Source of the DNA: Saitoella complicata NRRL Y-17804
Taxonomy: Eukaryota > Ascomycota > Saitoellomycetes > Saitoellales > Saitoellaceae
Direction of reading: 5' to 3'
Assembly (NCBI RefSeq): GCF_001661265.1
Contig: NW_017567006.1
Location: forward strand, 62,001 to 126,000
DNA length: 64,000 nucleotides
Position numbers and translations under genes: made by a program
Part shown: one piece after another, positions 43,219 through 53,509 of the stretch
Layout of the letters: each line of letters starts with the position of its first letter
Numbering within the stretch: the first letter of the stretch is position 1
The notes under the pieces: model-generated
The model's database searches: none
Seen by the model: the letters and a program-made list of their open reading frames with translations, nothing else
What the model was told of the DNA's origin: nothing

Positions 43219-44697
43219 TCAATCCCGCCCCCACATCCTAACAACCCTTTCCCACCCACTACTAAGAATATGCTCACCCCCAGGACTAACATCACAACTC
43301 ATCACCTTCCCATCATGTCCCTTCAAAGTCTTCACGAGCGTCCAATCATCCGCCGACCACAAATTCACGCTCGCGTCATACCCACTCGTCGCGAACCACG
43401 TACTCCGCCCACTTGGTCGATCAGCGGGTAGTTCATCCTCCGCATCCTGACTCACATCCATCGCGTCCGGATCTGCCGCAGCAGGCTGTGATTTTGGGGG
43501 TGCAGTGATATCCCCACCCTTACACCACCTGACATCACTCGCCAACCCTTTATGGGCAGGGATGGTCGCAACACACCTAACCGCCCTCAAATCCCACACC
43601 TTCACACTTCCATCTCCAGCCGCACTCAAAACTCTATACCCATCCTCCGCCCAATCCAGTCCAAGGACATCCCCCACATGCCCATCTAACACCATGATCG
43701 TTCGTCCCGTTCTCAGATCCCATGCGCGGCCAATGGCGTCTTGACCTCCTGTCGCGAGGAGTGAGCCGTCAGGGTGGGGGGCGAGTGCGTAGACGGCGCG
43801 GGAGTGCCCTGATTGGTGGAGGAGGGGGGTGAGGGTTGGCAGGTCGATGAGGGACCAGGTTGTGTCGGCGGAGGCGGAGGCGAGGTATTGCCCGGAGGGG
43901 TGGAATGCGACGCGGTTAACGCGGTGGGTGTGGATGTCTTTCAAGAGATGCAGTGGTTCCGGTTTGTCGTTGTTTGTGCTCCATAACGCCAATTCTCCGT
44001 CGCCCCCACCGGTCGCTAATTCCAGAATCGAGGTGGTATCAGGATTCCAGGATAACCCACCGACCCTATCCCTATGCCCTCCATACTTTGCACTCTCACA
44101 TTCCATATCACCCACTCTCCACACCTTGACACCGCCTCCCCAATCACCTGTCGCGAACCTCCTTCCGTCCGGACTGAACCGCGCGATACCCGTCGGTCTA
44201 TCACCCGTCAACTGCGCTCCCATCGCCGCTGTCTGTACCAAGACTTTCCGTAGTGCTTTCCGTTGATTGATATGATTCGGTAACGATATTTTCGCGTCGT
44301 GGGATTCGATGCGTAGACGGGCTTTCGCTCTTGGTAATGAATACTCGGCCATTTTTCTCCGCGCAGAAAGTAGCTCCTCCGAACCAGGTGTATAGAACTC
44401 CTCCTGTTCCTCGCCCTCGCCCTCCTCCTCTTCCGCATCCATGTCGAAATCACTGTCCTCCTCCTCCTTTTTCGCAAGCACCAACTTTAACCGATCTCTT
44501 CGCTCGGCGGGACCTTCAGCAAAGAGAGTGATTGGCTCTCCGAGGTTACGGAGCATGTGGCGGACTTTTGCGTCATCTGTTGGTGCGGCGACTCGTGCCG
44601 CACGGCGTTTGAGGTCGAGGGATGCGAGGAGGGCGGATTGGTCGGAGGTGTAGGATTGGGACGCCGTTACTGTCGGGAGGTCTTTGAGGAGCGACAT
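43219..44697 (-). CDS. PRP4: U4/U6 snRNP-specific spliceosome protein Prp4
   Basis: WD-repeat subunit of the U4/U6 di-snRNP that works with Prp3 in tri-snRNP assembly and splicing. A single exon codes 492 residues. The splicing-factor motif (SFM) is at residues about 40-75: VRHMLRNLGEPITLFAEGPAERRDRL. A highly acidic linker (about 78-105) and a region with YSLPRAKARL follow, then seven WD repeats from residue about 165 to the end. Repeat signatures include FATGDWGGGVKVW, GQYLASASADTTWSLID, LLATGGQDAIGRAWDLRTG, GHVGDVLGLDWAEDG and VLSAAGDGSVKVWDL. This combination identifies Prp4 rather than other WD proteins. Confidence 0.95.
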   Translation of the reverse strand: MSLLKDLPTVTASQSYTSDQSALLASLDLKRRAARVAAPTDDAKVRHMLRNLGEPITLFAEGPAERRDRLKLVLAKKEEEDSDFDMDAEEEEGEGEEQEEFYTPGSEELLSARRKMAEYSLPRAKARLRIESHDAKISLPNHINQRKALRKVLVQTAAMGAQLTGDRPTGIARFSPDGRRFATGDWGGGVKVWRVGDMECESAKYGGHRDRVGGLSWNPDTTSILELATGGGDGELALWSTNNDKPEPLHLLKDIHTHRVNRVAFHPSGQYLASASADTTWSLIDLPTLTPLLHQSGHSRAVYALAPHPDGSLLATGGQDAIGRAWDLRTGRTIMVLDGHVGDVLGLDWAEDGYRVLSAAGDGSVKVWDLRAVRCVATIPAHKGLASDVRWCKGGDITAPPKSQPAAADPDAMDVSQDAEDELPADRPSGRSTWFATSGYDASVNLWSADDWTLVKTLKGHDGKVMSCDVSPGGEHILSSGWERVVRMWGRD

Positions 44698-45419
44698 TGC
44701 GATTCTCAATCGTCGTTCTCGTTGATATTCGGAATCGTAGGATTGGATCGGCCTGACTGTTCAAGTATACTTCGTTCGTCGTTGCTGCAAGGAAATGGGG
44801 GGCCAGCTGGGTACGCAATCACGTGCATGCCAGGTACGAACCTTATTGCAGTTGTTGAGGGAGGGCCGTCAATTGCAAGGCCATATGCCTGCTTCAAGAC
44901 GCATCGGCCGTTTGGGTTAGAAGGTCGTTCATAAATTACCGTTCTCTTCACTACCCTTCGCTACTCATATATTACGAACTTACTCTTAATCTGGTTTCCG
45001 TGAGAGAAAATCATAACACAAACTGTGAAAGTGAACCAGAGCAAATACACAATGAGCATGATATGAAGGTTCGCCTGCATAGGCCCCATCTTGGGCCGGT
45101 GCTTCCGCAAATCAGTGACGTTCTCACGTCAATTATCCACAGCAGGTCAATCGTTTTCGTGCGAATTTCTGCCGTTGAGAAAGCATAAAGCAGCGAAGTG
45201 GATTCGAAGTCTAGACGTTGCAGAGCAACTTCCAGTAGCGAACCCGACGACGTTTGTCTGGGTATTTCGATTTGCCTCATATTGGGTGAAGCTCAACACT
45301 TGGGCACGGCACCAGGGATCAGCCACGTACGTGTGTATTCTATTCCCCCAAACATTGATGAAGCAAGCAGCCTTCAAGCAGACGTCTTGTGCGCTTTTTC
45401 ATGACTATCGATGTGAACA
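44698..45419. other. intergenic
   Basis: Upstream region of PRP4 up to the decayed gene. I see no gene. Confidence 0.4.
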
Positions 45420-46761
45420 ATGACTTCGGATTCGCCCAAGACTTGGTTTTTGGATGCCTTCAATCTTCCGCTGTCAGAGGGGGACAGGGGGTTCTTTTAT
45501 CGCTGTCTGGATCATCGTGGTGGCGGCAGGAAGGGGCCACTACTGATAGAGTCGACTGATGTCCTTGTTGGCGATTACGTCAATGATATCACGGAGACGC
45601 TTGAGGTGGTTGCAGACGCTGGGTTCTTGTCCGATGCCCGCGGGGGCAGCAGAGACCATCGAGCAGGCCCGGCTGAGGATGAGTCGAGGTTGCAGGGAAC
45701 TACTTCGTCCCGCTGACATAGAGTACCTTGGATCGGTACTGCCAACTTGCTGTATGTGGTTCCAACTCCGGAGTTGTTGGAACAGGTGAGAAAGTTGGGG
45801 CACAAGGTGCGTGTCGGTAATCCCGTTGAGCCACAGATGCCTACGATCGAGGCCTCTTCTGGTGTACCGACAGGGTCATTTTCACCAATTTCCCCTGATT
45901 CCGGTGCGACTTCCACGACTTTTAGAGCGCAGGAGAACACAGAAGCTAGTAATAGCGCCGCGCCCCTGGTTTTGGTGTCGCACAACACAGAAGACACAAC
46001 CAGTTCGAGCCAAGCGCCGATTGGACAGTATTCTATCACACCAGTTGAGATTTTCCTCTACAAGGATGCCTTCACGATTGAGGATCTCAAGAATCCGCCC
46101 TATTACAAGAGCGAATACCCCAAAGCTCTATAAGGGACTCAGCAGTTCCGACTTGCCATTGGGCCACCGCCGCAAGTACTTTCTGATCAAAGAATTGAAA
46201 ACGCAAGGCTTTGGGTTCGGTCCATGGGCCTTGCATGTCAATACAGCATTCAAAGATATCTCATTCGAAGATGTCTGGTCCGATCCAGACGTCGTCGAGA
46301 CCGCGATCCAAAAGGCTTAACGATGTTGCTCCAGAAACACCGATAGGTCATTACCCTGGTGTCATCAGGGATGGTGAGGATCACGAGAAGAAGGAGGTTC
46401 TTGCCAAGTACAAGAGCCCTAATACTATCGCTGTCTTCCCGAAGTTGGAGAAGGTCCGCCTCTTCCTTTACTATGATGGGTACTCCTTCGATTATCATGA
46501 GTCAAGTATTTAGTACAAATCAACCAGCCCAGACCCGAAGGTTGTCAGCGTCACAATGCAGCTACCGCATTGAAAGAACGGGATGACTGCCTTGCTGAGA
46601 GGCATACCAGGTATCTAGGCCGCGAGCTTGGGACGAGGAACTTTGAGCTGGCGACGCACGCTCTCGTGGTAAACACCAGGGTTAGAGATATGATACCTAT
46701 CATGATGTTGTTATGAACAATATCGAGGAGATCTTGGAGCTATTCAAGGAGGAGTTGCCAT
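45420..46761 (+). pseudogene. decayed protein-coding gene, family unknown
   Basis: A chain of open segments on the plus strand that read as protein but switch frame several times: roughly 45420-45640, 45640-45740, 45747-46110, 46110-46315, 46315-46510 and 46560-46761. Several segments look genuinely coding: ETIEQARLRMSRGCRELLRP, LLYVVPTPELLEQVRKLGHK, and KYKSPNTIAVFPKLEKVRLF. No canonical intron boundaries separate the segments, so frameshifts and at least one stop are the simpler explanation. I do not recognise the family; there is no enzyme motif, signal peptide or membrane segment. The frame changes could also reflect sequencing error in part, but there are too many for that alone in an otherwise clean assembly. 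Confidence 0.6.
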
Positions 46762-48851
46762 AGAAGTGTGTGGAGTTGCGTTACCCTGGGGCATCGAGCC
46801 TGATGATCATCCCAGAATCGAGTCCTTGTCTGGAGAGGTTTGACAGTCAGGTGATGATGTAGATCACTGTTGTTAAATCCATCGTTACCAAAATTGTTGG
46901 AGTCTCTCTTACGTGTCGGCCGCTCCTCACAAAACGTCGGTCTTACTCTTCTGCACCTGCGAAAGTGCATTGCGGTATTTTCCCACGTTTACCGGACGCC
47001 CGGAGGCGGATGCTCGCACCCGCTTGCTCTCGATGACGAAAGTGTCTTGGACGAAACGCATTTGTACGTAAGAGATGGGTAGCACGCGAAGAAGGTCGGT
47101 CGGCAGGACCTGCCCGTGTTCGTGCGTTAATGGCCTGGCCCGTGGTGTTGGTGCACGGAAGATACCGGGGAGTGACAAGATGGAGAACCGTAACCGCCCG
47201 GACCACCGACACGTCTCGGCGAACCCTGTTCATCCAACTGATGTGCCGTACATTTCCACCATTCCCAAACCCCTCTCCGTTGCGTTTCATCCTCCGTCTT
47301 CCTCCTTCCCCACCTTACGTGCCATCCCGATCCCCCTGCCCGAACATCGAGATCTATATATGTCTTCCTGCAGCTGTTGCCTATCGCCCCGCGCGCCTTG
47401 CATGCAACTTCCAAGTATAGCGACAACCTCGCCCTCATTTCGGGAGAATAATATGTGCCGCGGCAGCACTCTCGGGAGGTCTTGGCAGCTAGGGTATGCG
47501 TGACATCACGCATCTGCGAACTCGACACGTAGCTCCGCTCGGATAAACGTTTGTCCGGACGGGGGAGACTCGAGAGCGACATGGGTGTCATTGAAACCTT
47601 GGTACAACTGGGATGCGGAACGAAGCTCATTCGAGGGGCTTTACCCGTGCCGTGCCTGTGTAGCCGATGAGATGAGGGTGGTTAACCTTAATTTGCAGTT
47701 GGTAGCAGGGTTTTGGGGGTTACGGATGTATCGCGATCGGTTGGGGACATCGAGGCTGTCGTGAACCGCGGTACGCAGACGCAACTGGGATGGCTCTCCA
47801 ATTGCGGAGTGTGGAGTACAGCTTTCTCAGCGTTCGTGTGGGTTGACGCGCGCCCAACCGCCGACCCTTCATGCAAACACGCACAAAATCTCGAAATCCG
47901 GAAACGGAAAACGCCTTCTAGACCTCGAATGAAAACTCCGCGGAGCCGACGTCGAAGGGAGTCACAGCTAGATTGCCCACGTAAGCCTCGGCGGTTGTCC
48001 TTGTGACCAGCAATGTACATGTCGGCCGAGGCTTAGGAGAGGGCTCAGTCGGGTTCAACTCGGTTCGAGCATGTGTACAGGAAGCAGGAAGCAGCAAGAA
48101 GGGTCATTAGCCTCGATTCTCTAGACGCGCCTCGGGAGATGGCCCGGTCGGACTTCTGGGGAGGGCCCCATCGCAGCCCGGAAAAGAGCAGAGAAGGAGT
48201 CGTGAAAGACGGGAAGAGAAAGGGAGACTGTACCCCTCCTTCGCGGCCGAACCACGGTGAAAACATAGAAGAACCATAGCAATTGATAACAATACAGGCA
48301 TTTTACGGTGTAGCCTACTGCCGGCCCAGGCCCCGATAGTCGCCTCACACAGCTTGTAGTGCCTGGTCTGCCCTGCCTTGCAACTCCACACGATTTCTCC
48401 CTACACTGCAGATCAGCAGACAACAAGCTGCACCCTGCATCCACCCACACAAACCGCCCATCAGACCGAATAGAAAGGGAAGTAAAAGGCGATTTCTCTC
48501 TTCCAGACGGCATTCATCCCGTCAACCAACGCTGCCAGCAACTGCAAGTCGTGGAGCGATACGCAGTTCTGACTTTCGACACACACGCGGAGCCAGTCGT
48601 TCCGTCCCGTTTGTATAACGCTTACGGGCCGGCGCGATACACAGTTTAACCGGTCGTAAGGGTCCTTTTTACGCTTTACTGCTGCAGTTGGTGTTGAGGC
48701 GTGTGAGGTTCTTTACATACGCGATCTCGTCATCCTTCTGATTGTGTGCGGCGATCGTCTTATCCCCTCATACGTCCAGCCCGTCCGATTGTGCAGGTTC
48801 AGTCTTTCCCGGTACACCTTGCTCCGCAAAGCTTAATTCGGAACCAATACT
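46762..48851. other. long intergenic region without recognised gene
   Basis: About 2.1 kb with only short, overlapping frames of no coding character on either strand. The last part should hold the promoter and leader of the REG1-like gene. I see no repeat or RNA gene. Confidence 0.4.
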
Positions 48852-51170
48852 ATGGCCGACGTGCACATCGAAGCAGCCGCCGTCCCAATCAACCTTGAGG
48901 CTTCCTCTTCACCATCCTCCTTCGGAGGCGGACTACGCCGATCAGCATCGACGAGCTCTCTTCCTCGTTCAGCGGCTTCCTCATATTCGGCCTCACCACA
49001 TCTATCTGCATCACCGAGTCAGGCTTTGTTGAGTGGGAGTGGCAATAAGAGACCGGAGGGATATTTTGATTCATATATGGCGGGGGAGGAGGAGTCGTAC
49101 TTTCCTCAGTATGAGTATGCTGCGGGTGGTTCATCACAGACGACGGCAGAGGTGACGAAGGGTAACAACCGGGGGCTGCAGCCTACACCGACTATCTTCT
49201 ATACATCGCCGTCACCAAAGGCGGAATCACCAGTTGATGAACGTACGCGACCGATCACGCCAGAGTCAACCACTTCGACTGCGCCGACGTTTGGTTCAGA
49301 CCACCCAACCCCAACATCAGACGTCTCCGACCACCACTCCGTCGCCTCCGAAATCATACTCTCCCTCTCCAACGACGACATGTCCATCCGCAACGAACCC
49401 ATCCGCCACGTCGACTACCTCTCCCACGACTGGGAAGAATCCGACATCTGGAAATCCTGGGCCTACGTCTCCAAAGAAAAGAACGAATATCAAAACGGTG
49501 CGCGTTTGGAGAACGCTTCGTGGAGGACGTGGGCAAAGACGCGGTATAAGTTGAGTACGGTTAGTCCGGCTACGTTGAATTGGTTGAAGGATTGTGATGT
49601 TACGTGGCTTTATGGACCGCTTCAGCCGGCGAATTCGAGTGCGATGAAGAGTTTGAGTGCGCCGGTTACGCCTACGGTGGGTAACTCGGCTCCTACGACG
49701 CCGGCGACGGAGTTTCCTTCTTCGCTTCCCAACCCTGGCATCATCTCGCCGCCGCCGAGACCGAGCTTGAACTCGCCTGGGTCATATGTGAGCAGCAAGA
49801 AACCGATCCTGAAGAAACGGAGTATGAGCGAGTTGATGCTCTCCCAAGGCGCACGAAACTTGATTTCGACCGCCGCATCTCAGGTCCAGAAACAAAAGGA
49901 ACAGCAGAAACGTCAGTTTCAGAAACTTGAGATGCCCCCCACTCGACCAATTCTGATGCATACCGCTTCTGACTCGAGGGTGTATACGTCGTCCTCGAGT
50001 GACAGCGAACGGGTTGAGTCGCCGAGGAGTGCACATAGTGAGGCTAATACTCCGGGTATTGAGAGGAGACGACACATCCATTTCAATGATTGGGTGGAGC
50101 AGTGCATCGCCGTTGAGACACCCGATGAATCTGACGTGGACGAGGACGATGAAGATAGTGAGGAAGATGAGGAGAGCGATGAGGATGGTGGTCTCGTCAT
50201 CAATGTTGGTGCTGGAGGACCAGGGGGTGCGCAAGCGATGGATAGGAAGAAGAATGAGAGTTCGGGGGGTAGTACCTCGAGTGGAGGACGACCACGTCCG
50301 ACGCGGGGCCGCACGCATTCGAGTATTCGGTTGGAGCATACGCATACCATCGCTCCACTGCCTCCCACCTCACTCAAGAGCGACGATGATGGTGCGGCGA
50401 GTCCACACCCCCTCTCGCACTCCCTCCCGCAGAAGAAGATCCCTGTTACGCCGAGGTATGAGGCGACGCCGACTGGGTCGGGTCAGACTAGCCCGGGTGA
50501 TACGGGGAGGACGCCATGGGTTCCTGGTGGGGGTGGGGTGTTTGATCTGGAGGATGAGGATGATGAGGAAGATGATATTCTTGCCTGGCGGAACAGGATG
50601 AACGCCAACAATACCTCTCAGTCATCGACACCGAGAGCTCAGGTTCCGCCATCTGTGCCGAAGAATGCTGCCAATGTCACCAGCCCAGTCAAGTCCGCAG
50701 TGCCGAAGCCCGCGCCGAGCATTGGTGTGGAGACTGCTGCCGCCGTCGCTGCTGAGCCCGCATCATCGTCCAACAATGGAGGTGGTTTGCAGAGGAGTTC
50801 GAGCAGCCAGTATTTGAGGAGTTATATGAAGGGCTCATCGAGTACGAATTTGGCTGCGCAGGGAAGACAAACGGCACAGTCTCACTCCAAGCACTCGAGC
50901 AAGAGCAGGAGTAAGAATATGGATGTTGGACATGCTCTTCAGGCTTCACAGAATACGGGTGAGGCGGCTAGTCCGGCGAGCGTTTCTCCCGCTGCGAGCC
51001 CAAGTCCTGTTCCGTCGCCTTCGCCTGCTGAGGCGCAAGGTTCGGGGTCGGGATCGGGAACAGGATCTGGGTATGCATCGAGTGATGATAGTATGTTTGG
51101 CAAGGGCGTTACCCTTGTTGGGGCGGCGAAGGATATCGTCGGTTCATTGTGGGCAGGTTGGAGGCGGTAG
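48852..51170 (+). CDS. REG1: Reg1-like regulatory subunit of protein phosphatase 1 (DUF1752)
   Basis: Regulatory subunit that targets PP1 (Glc7) to Snf1 kinase in glucose repression in yeast; in other fungi it affects carbon use and growth. A single exon codes 772 residues. The DUF1752 block is at about residues 185-255: HVDYLSHDWEESDIWKSW, then GARLENASWRTWAKTR, then ETL-like PATLNWLKDCDVTWLYGPLQ. The PP1-docking RVxF-type segment RHIHFNDWVEQCIAVE is near residue 405, followed by an acidic stretch. The rest is Ser/Pro-rich and disordered. It ends GAAKDIVGSLWAGWRR. Immediately after the stop is an 8-bp satellite and then an assembly gap with an apparent duplicate of the last ~370 coding bases. 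Confidence 0.93.
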   Translation: MADVHIEAAAVPINLEASSSPSSFGGGLRRSASTSSLPRSAASSYSASPHLSASPSQALLSGSGNKRPEGYFDSYMAGEEESYFPQYEYAAGGSSQTTAEVTKGNNRGLQPTPTIFYTSPSPKAESPVDERTRPITPESTTSTAPTFGSDHPTPTSDVSDHHSVASEIILSLSNDDMSIRNEPIRHVDYLSHDWEESDIWKSWAYVSKEKNEYQNGARLENASWRTWAKTRYKLSTVSPATLNWLKDCDVTWLYGPLQPANSSAMKSLSAPVTPTVGNSAPTTPATEFPSSLPNPGIISPPPRPSLNSPGSYVSSKKPILKKRSMSELMLSQGARNLISTAASQVQKQKEQQKRQFQKLEMPPTRPILMHTASDSRVYTSSSSDSERVESPRSAHSEANTPGIERRRHIHFNDWVEQCIAVETPDESDVDEDDEDSEEDEESDEDGGLVINVGAGGPGGAQAMDRKKNESSGGSTSSGGRPRPTRGRTHSSIRLEHTHTIAPLPPTSLKSDDDGAASPHPLSHSLPQKKIPVTPRYEATPTGSGQTSPGDTGRTPWVPGGGGVFDLEDEDDEEDDILAWRNRMNANNTSQSSTPRAQVPPSVPKNAANVTSPVKSAVPKPAPSIGVETAAAVAAEPASSSNNGGGLQRSSSSQYLRSYMKGSSSTNLAAQGRQTAQSHSKHSSKSRSKNMDVGHALQASQNTGEAASPASVSPAASPSPVPSPSPAEAQGSGSGSGTGSGYASSDDSMFGKGVTLVGAAKDIVGSLWAGWRR

Positions 51171-51189
51171 AGTATACGTACGTTGGACG

Positions 51190-51286
51190 TTGTCGTTGTG
51201 TCGTTGTGTCGTTGTGTCGTTGTGTCGTTGTGTCGTTGTGTCGTTGTGTCGTTGTGTCGTTGTGTCGTTGTGTCGTTGTGTCGTTG
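51190..51286 (+). repeat. 8-bp tandem repeat (GTCGTTGT)n, first tract
   Basis: About twelve perfect units of an 8-bp repeat beginning about 20 nt after the REG1 stop codon and running into the N gap. The true length is unknown. Confidence 0.95.
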
Positions 51287-51382
51287 NNNNNNNNNNNNNN
51301 NNNNNNNNNNNNNNNNNNNNNNNNNNNNNNNNNNNNNNNNNNNNNNNNNNNNNNNNNNNNNNNNNNNNNNNNNNNNNNNNNN
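51287..51382. other. assembly gap (96 N)
   Basis: A run of 96 unresolved bases. Flanking sequence on the two sides overlaps, so the gap is probably not real missing DNA of that size. Confidence 0.99.
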
Positions 51383-51770
51383 AGCAGCCAGTATTGTAGG
51401 AGTTATATGAAGGGCGTCATCGAGTACGAATTGGCTGCGCAGGGAAGACAAACGGCACAGTCTCACTCCAAGCACTCGAGCAAGAGCAGGAGTAAGAATA
51501 TGGATGTTGGACATGCTCTTCAGGCTTCACAGAATACGGGTGAGGCGGCTAGTCCGGCGAGCGTTTCTCCCGCTGCGAGCCCAAGTCCTGTTCCGTCGCC
51601 TTCGCCTGCTGAGGCGCAAGGTTCGGGGTCGGGATCGGGAACAGGATCTGGGTATGCATCGAGTGATGATAGTATGTTTGGCAAGGGCGTTACCCTTGTT
51701 GGGGCGGCGAAGGATATCGTCGGTTCATTGTGGGCAGGTTGGAGGCGGTAGAGTATACGTACGTTGGACG
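51383..51770 (+). other. probable false duplicate of the REG1 3' end
   Basis: After the gap the sequence repeats 50802-51189 with an offset of 581 nt, including the end of the coding region (a second copy of the stop at 51749-51751). The two copies agree base for base except for a few indels and changes in the first ~50 nt next to the gap, as expected for a noisy contig end. This should not be annotated as a second gene. Confidence 0.85.
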
Positions 51771-51945
51771 TTGTCGTTGTGTCGTTGTGTCGTTGTGTCG
51801 TTGTGTCGTTGTGTCGTTGTGTCGTTGTGTCGTTGTGTCGTTGTGTCGTTGTGTCGTTGTGTCGTTGTGTCGTTGTGTCGTTGTGTCGTTGTGTCGTTGT
51901 GTCGTTGTGTCGTTGTGTCGTTGTGTCGTTGTGTCGTTGTGTCGT
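51771..51945 (+). repeat. 8-bp tandem repeat (GTCGTTGT)n, second tract
   Basis: About 22 perfect copies of the same 8-bp unit, ending in GTCGTGGGTTGG. It is probably the same locus as the tract at 51190-51286, so the real tract is likely single and at least this long. It has no stop codon in any forward frame. Confidence 0.95.
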
Positions 51946-52282
51946 GGGTTGGTGTGTAATGCCGAGCACGCAAAGGACTCATTCTTTTTCGGTAGGATTT
52001 TGATTTTTGGATTTCGTTCATGTGTTTTGCGATCTTTTTGGGTGCGGCGGGCGTATCATTCTCTATCTACAGGTCTATTATTGTGTTTTTTTGCTGGAAG
52101 TTTCTATACGGGGATCTCCACTACTTATTTTTGCTATGCTACAGCTTACATGTTGCTTTGCGCTTTGCGATTCGCGTCTTTTGGATTTTGATTTGTGTTA
52201 GCTTGCCTTTGCAATTGGCTTTTGTTTGAGTACAACGTTTGTCAAGACATTCTTCATTCGCAATGCATCACGTCGTTCAACT
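51946..52282. other. intergenic
   Basis: T-rich 3' flank of the REG1-like gene. I see no gene. Confidence 0.4.
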
Positions 52283-52708
52283 TCATCCTGCCCAAAAATC
52301 TAGTCGTACAAATCCCGTATGCAAAAACAAAACCCCGATAACGCCGTTGAAGAACAATCCCTCGTGCTTATTGTTGCCCTTCTTCCTTTGGTATTCCTTT
52401 CCTTCCAACGGCTCAACAACACCAACAAGCAAATCCGCAAAAGAATCCTCTCCTTCTTCCTCCGCCCCACCAATGTCAAATCCATAACGAGACTGGAACA
52501 ATGTCGTGCGACCAGACTCATCTGATCGGTTGGCCAAGTTCATATGAGGGTTCCAGAGCGGGTTATTGCGGTTGTCACGTACAAGACGTTTTGTGGGAAG
52601 AGGCGGGCGGGGGAGGGCGGTGCGTTGTGCAGTCTATGTACGGGTTTGCTGGCAGGTGCTAAAGAGCACGGATGAAGTTGCTGCACGCTTGACGCCGTTG
52701 AAGAGCAT
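52283..52708 (-). CDS. doubtful small mitochondrial-type protein with in-frame TAG
   Basis: An ATG at 52708 in good context (CCAAG before ATG) begins a basic, Ser-rich segment, MLFNGVKRAATSSVLFSTC, that looks like a mitochondrial presequence. The frame meets TAG at 52636-52634 and then stays open for 117 more codons. The later part has coding character: TKRLVRDNRNNPLWN, then SGRTTLFQSRYGFDIGG, then an acidic stretch and EPLEGKEYQ. Either a short intron removes the TAG (a GTCAAG to CATAG intron of 60 nt would keep frame), or it is a pseudogene, or the base is wrong. I do not recognise the family. Confidence 0.35.
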
Positions 52709-53509
52709 CTTGGGCTGCTTTGTATATGTGTGGGTTGAGGTAGGCGATACTGACGGGCAGCTGTTAGACCAAGGTCTGAGAGGAGTGCAAATGAAAAGGA
52801 AGGTCTACCTTTAGATGAAAAGAAACCACAAGAATGAAATCACAAATCAATTAAACTCAACTAATCAAACTGCGAACGACGACGTATGTTAGCCATGCCA
52901 TTTGACATCGAACCATCGTAACCCAAAGCATCGCAACCGCAAGTCCACAAACGACAATGTCCATCCATATGTTCAGGGGTTTTACTATCTAGTTCCTGAT
53001 TGGCTCAACATGCGCCCCGAAGGGGCTTCTGTTGTCCCTATCAAGTTTTTCATCTTTTGGGACGGAGCGGGTTCGGGGACTTGGGGTGCCATGCTTGGAA
53101 GGAGAGTGAGCGTACCTATTGAGGAATGGTTGGTTGGTTGGGCGTTCGCGATCGTTAATTGTTGGATGTACCGATAGGTAGTCGTGGATGGTGTTGTGGT
53201 CGAGGGAGTTGAGGAGCGTTTTGCGTCGTCGACGTCGAGTCGAGATTTTGTACCAGGTTGTCCGCGCGTGCACGTGCCCATGCATCGATCGTGCGAAACG
53301 TCCGGCAAGCTGTCCAGTAATATTTAATAGAAAGATCAGGGAGTACGATGTCTAATCCGCTCAACTGCGAAATATATCGTGCAGTCCACGCGTTCTTCTA
53401 TCAATCGTAACCTCTACGGTACCCTGCTTCTATCGATAACCCCAATCCAGTTGGCCTTGATTTACCCGGATATCCTCCAGCCTCATCAATCAAGAACCTT
53501 CATGGCTCT
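52709..53509. other. intergenic
   Basis: Upstream of the doubtful small gene and 3' flank of the RING/ankyrin gene. Short frames on both strands around 53000-53100 are not convincing. I see no supported gene. Confidence 0.4.

Noticed and set aside
46762-48851. Short frames in the long intergenic stretch
   Set aside because: They overlap on both strands with no motif, biased codon use or start context, so none can be supported as a gene.
51149-51959. Open frames coding RCVVVSLC or TTQRHND repeats
   Set aside because: They are translations of the 8-bp satellite, which happens to lack stops, and not genes.
52985-53308. Minus-strand frames ending near 52985 with a Pro-rich character
   Set aside because: Two frames overlap with similar quality, neither has a good start context plus family match, and no splice pattern is convincing.
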